Assembly (NCBI GenBank): GCA_035519135.1
Contig: DATIWX010000128.1
Location: 1 to 10,540, forward strand
DNA from: VBDM01 sp035519135
GTDB lineage: Bacteria > Pseudomonadota > Gammaproteobacteria > Burkholderiales > SG8-39
Length of the DNA stretch: 10,540 bases
Direction: 5' to 3'
Part shown: positions 1 through 5,686 of the stretch, in pieces
Layout: each line of letters starts with the position of its first letter
Position numbering within the stretch: position 1 is the stretch's first letter
Notes under the pieces: generated by a model
The model's database searches: none
The model's input: only the letters and a program-made list of their open reading frames with translations
Told to the model about the DNA's origin: nothing
Translations under genes and position numbers: made by a program

Positions 1-375
1 CTGCCCGACGGCGATCTTGTCGCTGTCGCCGATCGCGACCGCAGGCGCGCCGAGGCCGGCCGCGGTGAGCTGGCACAGGTCGCGTTCGACGTCGGCGTGC
101 TGCAGCTTGGCGTCGTAGCTCGCCTTGTCGCGGCGGACCGCGACGCGCTTCGCCCTGGCGAGCACGTGGCAGTTGGTGAGCAGCGTGTCGGGAGCGGTCA
201 CTACGGCGCTGCCGCCGGAGAGCGCAAGGCCGTCGGCATCGAAGGTCTTCACCAGCCATACGCTGGGCGAGGCCTTCGCGTAGAACGCGTCGGCGCTCAT
301 GCCCGCGGCGTGGCCGTTCGAAATCCAGGCGCCGAAGGCGAGGGCGGCGATGCGGCGAAGGGTTCGGGGGGCCAT
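1..375 (-). CDS. Secreted trypsin-like (HtrA/S1-type) serine protease, N-terminal part, truncated by window edge
   Basis: This frame is open from an ATG at 375 to the left edge (125 codons, no stop), so only the N-terminus is present. Residues 1-24 look like a Sec signal peptide: a basic start (MAPRTLRR), a hydrophobic stretch and a likely cleavage after NGHAA. The mature part starts like a trypsin-fold peptidase: a GGSAVVTAPDTLLTNCHVL segment places the likely catalytic His at residue 70, and VERDLCQL places the likely catalytic Asp at 99. The catalytic Ser (GxSGG) would lie outside the window. Cys69 and Cys101 sit beside the two catalytic residues and could form a disulfide, which is inference. 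The start lies 5 nt after the stop of the upstream lipoprotein gene with no strong Shine-Dalgarno, so translational coupling is likely. It probably acts in the periplasm. The protease fold is well supported; the subfamily and any C-terminal PDZ or TPR domain are unknown. Confidence 0.8.
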   Translation of the reverse strand, partial: MAPRTLRRIAALAFGAWISNGHAAGMSADAFYAKASPSVWLVKTFDADGLALSGGSAVVTAPDTLLTNCHVLARAKRVAVRRDKASYDAKLQHADVERDLCQLTAAGLGAPAVAIGDSDKIAVGQ

Positions 376-380
376 GGCGG

Positions 381-971
381 TCAGTCGGAAGGCAGCAGAT
401 CCTTCAGCTCGTCGAGCCCGCGCGTGCTCGGCGAATCCTGCTGCGGGGCGGAGCCGTCGCCCGAGGAGCGCGCGGACTCGGCGGTCGGCTTGGTGACCTG
501 GGCCAGGGGCGCGCAGCGCGACGAGCCGGGCTGCGTGCGCCGAGGGTAGGCCGGGACGGGCTTCAGGTTCTCGCCGTCGGTCGCGTCCACCAGCCGAATC
601 CCGCAGGCGGAGGCGTCCTGGTCGGTGACGAGCAGGTAGGTGCGGCGCGGGGACGGATAGAACGAGATCGTCACCCGGCAGGCGCGGCGGCCCTGCTCGA
701 GCACGGCGAGGTACTGCAACGTGGCGAGCGGGCCGGCCCGCACCGACGAGGAATCGAGCGCCTTGGTGGCGTTGCCGCTGCCGATGAGGAGCGGTTTGGC
801 GCAGGTGTGCGGATCGTCGAAGGCGTACACGCCGTAGGCGACGCCCGGAGGGGTCTTGGCGCGGAAGATCAGCCGCGCGGTGGCGCCGGTCTCGGGCGCG
901 ACATAGGGCGGCGTGCCGGTCTGGCAAGCCGCGAGCGCCGCCAGCGCTGTCGCGCAGAGGAGAAGCCGCAC
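381..971 (-). CDS. Hypothetical cysteine-containing lipoprotein
   Basis: I do not recognise the family. From the GTG at 971 the product is 196 residues, with a short signal peptide (MRLLLCATALAALAAC) and a lipobox LAAC giving lipidated Cys16. The residue after the Cys is Gln, so outer-membrane sorting is likely. The mature protein has four more cysteines (about 57, 98, 123 and 153), enough for two disulfides, and alternating hydrophobic stretches (ATARLIFRA, YGVYAFDD, RTYLLVTD) suggesting a beta-rich domain over residues 28-130. The tail after about 160 is Ser/Pro/charge-rich and low in complexity. An earlier GTG at 1067 would give 228 residues but adds a 32-residue basic extension before the signal peptide and overlaps the upstream gene by 31 nt, so I prefer 971; the start is uncertain. 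The protease gene follows 5 nt downstream, so the two are probably co-transcribed. Confidence 0.75.
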   Translation of the reverse strand: MRLLLCATALAALAACQTGTPPYVAPETGATARLIFRAKTPPGVAYGVYAFDDPHTCAKPLLIGSGNATKALDSSSVRAGPLATLQYLAVLEQGRRACRVTISFYPSPRRTYLLVTDQDASACGIRLVDATDGENLKPVPAYPRRTQPGSSRCAPLAQVTKPTAESARSSGDGSAPQQDSPSTRGLDELKDLLPSD

Positions 972-983
972 CGGGAGAAATAA

Positions 984-993
984 CCTGCGCAGG
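984..993. repeat. Perfect 10-bp palindrome CCTGCGCAGG
   Basis: CCTGCGCAGG reads the same on both strands and lies 12 nt upstream of the GTG at 971 of the lipoprotein gene, just below the hairpin at 1000-1019. It could be a small operator or chance in G+C-rich DNA. Confidence 0.25.
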
Positions 994-999
994 AGCCTT

Positions 1000-1019
1000 C
1001 CGATCCGTGAGCGAATCGG
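1000..1019 (-). other. Hairpin in the gap between the CoxL-like gene and the lipoprotein gene
   Basis: Arms CCGATCCG (1000-1007) and CGAATCGG (1012-1019) flank a 4-nt loop. As minus-strand RNA all eight positions can pair, with one G-U wobble. No T-run follows, so this is not a classic intrinsic terminator; it could be a 3'-end or leader structure. It overlaps the coding region only if the lipoprotein starts at 1067. Confidence 0.35.
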
Positions 1020-1036
1020 CGCGATCTTAGCACCAA

Positions 1037-3313
1037 CTATCTTCGCGAGTTGTTCAGCGCCCGCCACATCCGGTCCGGCGTCACCGGCATGTCGAGGTCG
1101 GTGACGCCCAGGGGACGCACCGCATCGGCGATCGCGTTCAGGGTCGCTCCGAGCGCGCCCGAGGTGCCCGACTCGCCCACGCCCTTGGAGCCGAGCGCGT
1201 TCGCCCTGGTCGGCACGGGATGCTCGTCGCAGACGATGGCGCGCATCCAGTCGGCGCGCGGCATGGGATAGTCCATGAAGCTGCCGGCGAGGAGCTGGCC
1301 GGTGTTCTCGTCGTATACAGCGTGCTCGCCGAGGACCTGTCCTATGCCCTGCAGCACGCCGCCGTGCACCTGGCCTTCGACGCTGGTGTGGTCGACCACC
1401 GTGCCGATGTCGTCCACGGTCGCGTAGCTCACCACCTCGGCGACGCCTGTGTCGGGGTCGATCTCGACCTCGGCGACATGGCAGCCGTTGGGGAAGGTCG
1501 CGCCGAAGCTCCCTTCCGCGATGCAGTCCATGGGATGCGGCGACGGCCCCGCGAGCTTCCTCGCGAGCTCGAAGAAACCGACGCTCTTGCCGCCCGAGTG
1601 AAACCTGCCGTCGCGGTATTCGACCTGTGCGCCGAGGGCTGCTGCCGCGTGCGGCATCGCGGTCTCGACGAGCCTGGGTCCGAGAAGCTTCACCGCGCTG
1701 CCCGCGCCGTAGAGCGAGCGCGAGCCGCCGGTGCCGTTGCCGACGATGCTCATGTCCGGGTCGCCCTCGTGGAAGTGGACGTGCTCGTCCGTACCCAGAT
1801 GCTCGCGCAGGATGCGCGCGAAGGCGGTCTCATGACCCTGGCCCGTCGATTGCGACACGGTGTACACGTGCAGCTCGCCGGCCTTGTCGAAGCGCGCGTG
1901 CGCCTGGTCCTTGGGCGCGAGGCCCGGCGCGCTGATCTCGAGGAAAGTGGAGATGCCGATGCCGCGCAGCTTCCCCTCGCGCTTCGCGCGCTCGCGGCGC
2001 GCGGGGAAGCCTTTCCAGTCGGCGAGCAGCAAGGCCTTGTCCATCACCGCCTCGAACTCGCCGCAGTCGTAGGTGGTGCCGTTCGCCGTCTTGTAGGGCA
2101 TGGCTTCGGGGGGAATGAAATTCTTCCGGCGCAGCTCGGCCGGATCGAAGCCGTGCTCCGCCGCGGCGCGGTCGACGACGCGCTCGATCGCGCAGGCGAT
2201 ATCGGGACGCCCGGCCCCCCGGTAGGCCGAGACCGGAACGGCGTTCGAGTAAGCGCAGCGCGTGTGCGCGTACATCGCCGGTATCCGGTACACCCCGCCC
2301 ATGGTGACGGTGATGTTGCGCGAGCCGATCTGCGGACCGAAGGGCGTGGAGTACGCGCCGAGGTCGGCAGTATCGTCGAACCTCAGGGCGAGGAAGGTTC
2401 CGTCGCGGGCTAGCGCGAGCTCGGCCGACAGGGTGAGGCCGCGTCCGTGGTTGTCCGAGAGAAACACCTCCGAGCGCGTCGCCACCCACTTCACCGGCGC
2501 CCCGGTCTTCCGCGCGGCGAGCATCACCGCGAGGTGCTCGGCGTAGGAGAAGCTGCGGATGCCGAAGCTCCCGCCGACCAGCTCGGTGATGACGCGGATC
2601 TTCTCGGTCGGCATCCCGGTCGTCGCGGAAAGGAAGCCGCGCATGTTGTTCATGCCCTGGCTGGGCGAATAGACGGTGAACACGCCGCTCGCCGGCTCGA
2701 AGGCCGCGAGGAAGGCGCGCGGCTCGATCGGGTTGCCGACGAGGCGCTGGCTGCGCGATGTGCAGCGCGAGCGGTGCGCCGCGCCCGCGAACGCCGCCTC
2801 CACCGCCGCGCGGTCGCCGGTCTCGTACTCGAATGCGAGATTGCCGGGAATGTCGGCGTGCAGCTGCGGCGCTGCCGCACCCACGGCCGCATCGAAGCCG
2901 ACCACGGCGGGCAGCTCGCGGTACTCGACCGCGATGTCCTCGGAGGCGTCCTGCGCCAGCGCCGCGGACTCGGCGACGACCAGCGCCACCGGCTGCCCGA
3001 CGTAGTGGACCTTCCCCTGCGCGAGCGCGGGCCAGAAGGGCTTCTTCTGCTTCTGCCCGCCCACGCCTTCGTAGGCGACCCCGCCCGGGAGCGACTTCCA
3101 GCCCGAGGCGGCGTAGTCGGCGCCGGTGAGAACCAGGCGCACGCCCTTGTGCGCGCTGGCGGCGCTCGCGTCGATCGAGGCGATCTCCGCGTGCGGCCGG
3201 TCCGAGCGCAGGAAGTAGGCGTAGAGCTGCCCGGGGAGGTTCCAGTCGGCGGTGTAGCGGCCGCTGCCGGTCAGCAGCCGCGGATCCTCGCGGCGGAGGG
3301 TCTTTTCCGTCAT
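1037..3313 (-). CDS. Xanthine dehydrogenase/CO dehydrogenase family molybdopterin-binding (CoxL-like, form II) large subunit
   Basis: This 758-residue protein is the molybdenum-cofactor subunit of a hydroxylase of the xanthine dehydrogenase family. Family motifs appear in order: an N-terminal RREDPRLLTGSGRYTAD segment (7-23), VGQPVALVVAE (105-115), IEPRAFLA (196-203), GGSFGIRS (247-254), AYRGAGRP (363-370), STGQGHETA (489-497) and GSKGVGESG (708-716), whose Glu714 matches the catalytic glutamate of the family. Residues 363-369 read AYRGAGR rather than the AYRCSFR of true (form I) CO dehydrogenase, so oxidation of an aldehyde, aromatic or N-heterocyclic substrate is more likely than of CO. Such enzymes normally need an FAD subunit (CoxM) and a 2Fe-2S subunit (CoxS); neither is adjacent. 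The protein looks complete and intact. The ATG at 3313 fits the family N-terminus, although its ribosome site is weak. The actual substrate cannot be read from the sequence. Confidence 0.93.
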   Translation of the reverse strand: MTEKTLRREDPRLLTGSGRYTADWNLPGQLYAYFLRSDRPHAEIASIDASAASAHKGVRLVLTGADYAASGWKSLPGGVAYEGVGGQKQKKPFWPALAQGKVHYVGQPVALVVAESAALAQDASEDIAVEYRELPAVVGFDAAVGAAAPQLHADIPGNLAFEYETGDRAAVEAAFAGAAHRSRCTSRSQRLVGNPIEPRAFLAAFEPASGVFTVYSPSQGMNNMRGFLSATTGMPTEKIRVITELVGGSFGIRSFSYAEHLAVMLAARKTGAPVKWVATRSEVFLSDNHGRGLTLSAELALARDGTFLALRFDDTADLGAYSTPFGPQIGSRNITVTMGGVYRIPAMYAHTRCAYSNAVPVSAYRGAGRPDIACAIERVVDRAAAEHGFDPAELRRKNFIPPEAMPYKTANGTTYDCGEFEAVMDKALLLADWKGFPARRERAKREGKLRGIGISTFLEISAPGLAPKDQAHARFDKAGELHVYTVSQSTGQGHETAFARILREHLGTDEHVHFHEGDPDMSIVGNGTGGSRSLYGAGSAVKLLGPRLVETAMPHAAAALGAQVEYRDGRFHSGGKSVGFFELARKLAGPSPHPMDCIAEGSFGATFPNGCHVAEVEIDPDTGVAEVVSYATVDDIGTVVDHTSVEGQVHGGVLQGIGQVLGEHAVYDENTGQLLAGSFMDYPMPRADWMRAIVCDEHPVPTRANALGSKGVGESGTSGALGATLNAIADAVRPLGVTDLDMPVTPDRMWRALNNSRR

Positions 3314-3357
3314 GGTTCTCGCGGCAGCCTGAAAATCAAAAGGCGCAATTGTCTCAG

Positions 3358-3392
3358 AAGGCGCGCTCCGCGCAAAACCGGCGCGCGGCCTT
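3358..3392 (-). terminator. Imperfect hairpin immediately after the PilZ gene
   Basis: Arms AAGGCGCGC (3358-3366) and GCGCGCGGCCTT (3381-3392) can pair as 5 bp plus 4 bp around a single bulge, with a loop of about 15-17 nt. It starts at the PilZ stop codon on the minus strand. No T-run follows directly, so it may weaken rather than end transcription into the CoxL-like gene. This 77-nt gap holds nothing else I can support. Confidence 0.25.
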
Positions 3393-4093
3393 CATGCGCC
3401 GGCGAGCAGCGCGAACAGCTTCCTGGCTTCCTCGGAAGGGTTGACGAACTGGCAGCCCCAGCGGTGCGCCTGGCTGCCGTCGGCGAGCACCACCGGTCGG
3501 CAGTGGCGCACCTGCAGATCGACCGTGACGACGTCGTGCCCCGGACGCTCGATGCGCCAGCCGCGGATGAGCGTTTCGGGCGCCGGGACGAGGTAGCTCG
3601 AGCGGATCAGCAGCCCGAGGCCGCCTTCGCTGACGTCCATGATCTGGCCCTCGAGCGCGACGCCCGCGCCGGCGGGAATCGCGCAGTGAAGGGGCGCCTC
3701 CTCCGGTACCTGCGCGCGCGGATGGGCGCGTCGCTGGCGGCTCACCGTGACGGCGGGGAACTCCAGGCGGACCGCCTGCGCCCCCTCGTGCGTGACGGCT
3801 TGCGGGCCGGCCGCGGTGAACTCGATGTTCATTCCGCCGAACTCGGCGAGGAAGGTCACCTCCCGGTTCCGGAGCAGCACGTCGCGCGAGCCCGAGACGG
3901 GCGCGACGACGATGTGATGCCGCCCGGGATCGACGAGGCGCAGCGTCCAGCGGGAGGCATCCCCGTCCGCAAGAAGCGCGGCGAGCGGCTCGCGCCGGAT
4001 CATCAGCACGGAGAGCACGCGCTCGACCTCGTCGCCCGAAGTGGATACCACGCCGGGCGCGAGCGTGAGCTCGGTGGGGTCGATCTCGCTCAT
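3392..4093 (-). CDS. PilZ-domain, YcgR-like c-di-GMP receptor protein
   Basis: This 233-residue protein has the two-domain layout of YcgR flagellar brake proteins. Residues 1-115 fit the N-terminal YcgR/PilZN beta-barrel region; residues 118-230 are the PilZ domain. Its c-di-GMP binding motifs are intact: RRAHPR (121-126, giving RxxxR at 122-126) and DVSEGG (153-158, the D/NxSxxG motif), followed by the usual late WGCQFVN (212-218). In the family, c-di-GMP binding slows the flagellar motor or controls surface behaviour. No flagellar gene is nearby, so here the output may differ. The ATG at 4093 starts 3 nt after the stop of the SDR gene, with a GAGAGG ribosome site inside the end of that gene, so the two are probably translated together. 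Binding of c-di-GMP is a strong inference from the motifs; the downstream target is unknown. Confidence 0.9.
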   Translation of the reverse strand: MSEIDPTELTLAPGVVSTSGDEVERVLSVLMIRREPLAALLADGDASRWTLRLVDPGRHHIVVAPVSGSRDVLLRNREVTFLAEFGGMNIEFTAAGPQAVTHEGAQAVRLEFPAVTVSRQRRAHPRAQVPEEAPLHCAIPAGAGVALEGQIMDVSEGGLGLLIRSSYLVPAPETLIRGWRIERPGHDVVTVDLQVRHCRPVVLADGSQAHRWGCQFVNPSEEARKLFALLAGA

Positions 4094-4096
4094 CCT

Positions 4097-4855
4097 TCAG
4101 CCTCTCCCGATGAAGGGCATCTTGGTCGCCATGATGGTGATGAACTGGACGTTGGTCTCCAGCGGCAGGTTCGCCATGTGCAGCACCGCCGCGCCGACGT
4201 GGTCCACGTCCATCAGCGGCTCCGGCCTGATCTCGCCGTTCGCCTGCGGCACGCCGTCCGCCATTCGCGAGGCGAGCGGCGTGCGCGCGTTGCCGATGTC
4301 GATCTGCCCGACGCAGATGTCGTACTTCCTGCCGTCGAGCGCGCTCGCCTTGGTGAGGCCGGTGACCGCGTGCTTGGTCGATGTGTAGGGCGCCGAGTTG
4401 GGCCGTGGCGCGTGCGCCGAGATCGAGCCGTTGTTGATGATGCGCCCGCCGCGCGGGGTTTGGCTCTTCATGAGCTTGAACGCTTCCTGCGTGCACAGGA
4501 ACATGCCGGTGAGGTTGGTGTTCACCACCGCCTGCCACTGCTCGAGCGTCAGGTCCTCGAGCAGGATCTTGCCCGGCGTGCCGATGCCGGCATTGTTGAA
4601 CAGCACGTCGAGGCGCCCGAACTTCGACTGGGCGGCGGCAAACAGCGCCCGCACCGCGTTCTGGTCGGTGACGTCGGTCGGCGCGACCAGGGCGCGCTCG
4701 CCGGCGCCGGAAAGCTTCGCCGTTTCCTCCAGCAGATCCTTGCGCCGGCCGGCGAGCGCGACGCGGTAGCCGTCCCTGAGGAAAGCGAGCGCGACCGAGC
4801 GGCCGATTCCGCTCCCCGCGCCGGTGACGATCGCTGCCTTGCCCGATGAAGCCAT
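4097..4855 (-). CDS. Short-chain dehydrogenase/reductase (SDR) family oxidoreductase
   Basis: A 252-residue classical SDR with Rossmann fold. Seen in order: TGAGSGIG cofactor loop (11-18), AGRR after strand 2 (35-38), DV (61-62), NNAG (87-90), Asn114 in NTNLTG, Ser144 and a YTSTK motif giving Tyr157 and Lys161. The Ser-Tyr spacing of 13 is typical, so the catalytic tetrad is complete. The Arg residues after strand 2 favour NADP(H) over NAD(H), which is inference from the family. The later GQIDIGNA segment (183-190) is typical of a subgroup of unassigned bacterial SDRs. The substrate is unknown. The ATG at 4855 is chosen over a TTG at 4879 because a GGGAG ribosome site lies just upstream and MASSGKAAIVTG is a normal SDR start. 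It follows the membrane-protein gene by 36 nt and precedes the PilZ gene by 3 nt. Confidence 0.93.
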   Translation of the reverse strand: MASSGKAAIVTGAGSGIGRSVALAFLRDGYRVALAGRRKDLLEETAKLSGAGERALVAPTDVTDQNAVRALFAAAQSKFGRLDVLFNNAGIGTPGKILLEDLTLEQWQAVVNTNLTGMFLCTQEAFKLMKSQTPRGGRIINNGSISAHAPRPNSAPYTSTKHAVTGLTKASALDGRKYDICVGQIDIGNARTPLASRMADGVPQANGEIRPEPLMDVDHVGAAVLHMANLPLETNVQFITIMATKMPFIGRG

Positions 4856-4858
4856 GTT

Positions 4859-4865
4859 CTCTCCC
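4859..4865 (-). promoter_or_regulatory. Ribosome binding site deciding the SDR start
   Basis: On the minus strand GGGAGAG lies 3-9 nt upstream of the ATG at 4855. It supports this start against the TTG at 4879. Confidence 0.65.
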
Positions 4866-4891
4866 GAGTCGAAGATCAATTCGTAGCGCGG

Positions 4892-5590
4892 TCAACGCAC
4901 CGCGGCGAGCTGCCTTGCCTGCTCCACGCTCGCGGCGATGCGTTTCGAGCCGGCCAGAATCCGCTTGCGCGCGCTCTCGACGACCTCGTCGGCGAGCAGG
5001 GGCACGGACAGCTGGGCCGCCATTTTCCTGCGGACCGAGGGATAGGACGCGAGCAGCCGCTCGAGCGCCTCCGCCGAGACCCGGTAATCGAAGTAGTTCT
5101 TCTCCAGGCGATCCTTCGCCCGGATCGCCTCGTCGATCCACCCCTTCGACCTGCGACCGGCCGTCCGCATGTGCTCGCGCAGCGCTGTTTCGCTGGCCGT
5201 CACCTGGATGCGATAGCGGTGGCTCGCCGCCTGCTCGCGCAGGACCTGGCGCACGGTGAGCAGGTATTCTTCCGCGGCGGCGACCAGCGCGCGGTTGGGT
5301 GCGGCGCTCGTCTCGCGCAGATCGATCACGTGCTTGTCCACCTCCTGCGCCTGATCGTCGAGCTTGGCCACCGTCTGGGAGCTGCCGGCGGGCGCCGATT
5401 CATTCTCCAGAGCCAGCGCGGCCTCCATGCGCTCGCTCGAGTCGCGCACGAGTGCGGATACGGTCTTCTGCAGCTGGCCCTTGCGGTAGGCGCTGACGCC
5501 CCAGTAGCCCAGCGCCGAGACGAGCACCAGCGCCACGAGCCCGAAGACGCCCGCCCGGGTGGACGCTCCGCGAGCGCCTGCGAATGGCAT
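4892..5590 (-). CDS. Hypothetical single-pass membrane protein with helical, coiled-coil-like periplasmic region
   Basis: I do not recognise this 232-residue protein. A short basic N-terminus (MPFAGARGASTRAG) is followed by one hydrophobic segment at about 14-33 (GVFGLVALVLVSALGYWGVS), then SAYRKG, so it is probably an inner-membrane anchor. The rest is rich in Ala, Glu, Arg, Lys and Leu with few Gly or Pro, typical of long helices; residues 38-95, 100-165 and 170-230 could form a helical bundle or coiled coil. This resembles the ligand-sensing regions of some chemoreceptors and histidine kinases, but no HAMP, kinase or methyl-accepting domain follows. The ATG at 5590 is the start I prefer; a TTG at 5626 is possible and neither has a good ribosome site. 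It is divergent from the antiporter gene and probably heads the SDR-PilZ transcript. Confidence 0.7.
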   Translation of the reverse strand: MPFAGARGASTRAGVFGLVALVLVSALGYWGVSAYRKGQLQKTVSALVRDSSERMEAALALENESAPAGSSQTVAKLDDQAQEVDKHVIDLRETSAAPNRALVAAAEEYLLTVRQVLREQAASHRYRIQVTASETALREHMRTAGRRSKGWIDEAIRAKDRLEKNYFDYRVSAEALERLLASYPSVRRKMAAQLSVPLLADEVVESARKRILAGSKRIAASVEQARQLAAVR

Positions 5591-5597
5591 GCACGCT

Positions 5598-5626
5598 AGG
5601 CTAGCAAGCGAGGCAGGGACGGTCAA
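5598..5626 (-). promoter_or_regulatory. Possible sigma70-like promoter for the membrane-protein gene
   Basis: On the minus strand a TTGACC (-35-like, 5 of 6 matches to TTGACA) is followed after 17 nt by TAGCCT (a weak -10-like box, 3 of 6 matches). A start site about 7 nt further on would fall at or next to the ATG at 5590, which would make the mRNA leaderless or nearly so. The -10 match is poor in a G+C-rich background, so this is tentative. Confidence 0.25.
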
Positions 5627-5674
5627 ACCGGCGTGGTGCGCGGGCGCGCGCGGCGTGATCTAATGGCGCCTGCC

Positions 5675-5682
5675 GAGGGAGA
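5675..5682 (+). promoter_or_regulatory. Ribosome binding site deciding the antiporter start
   Basis: GAGGGAGA lies 4-11 nt before the ATG at 5687, the expected distance, and supports that start over the in-frame ATG at 5663 and GTG at 5633, which have no such site. Confidence 0.7.
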
Positions 5683-5686
5683 CGCA

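Noticed and set aside
97..549. 150-codon open frame on the plus strand at the left end
   Set aside because: It overlaps the minus-strand protease and lipoprotein genes, and the protease shows catalytic motifs. The Gly/Arg/Ser-rich translation is not protein-like.
972..1067. N-terminal extension of the first lipoprotein from the GTG at 1067
   Set aside because: It would put 32 mostly basic residues before the signal peptide and overlap the CoxL-like gene; a start at 971 gives a normal lipoprotein signal. Not fully excluded.
2447..4849. 800-codon open frame on the plus strand
   Set aside because: It lies antisense to the CoxL-like, PilZ and SDR genes, all with clear family motifs. Its translation is Arg/Gly/Ala/Asp-rich without domains, as expected for the mirror frame of G+C-rich genes.
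3354..5141. 595-codon open frame on the minus strand in another phase
   Set aside because: It runs across the SDR, PilZ and part of the membrane-protein gene in a different phase and has an Arg-rich, low-complexity translation.
5637..5655. Alternating CG-rich run (GCGCGGGCGCGCGCGGCG)
   Set aside because: Considered as a Z-DNA or regulatory element, but such runs are expected by chance at this base composition.
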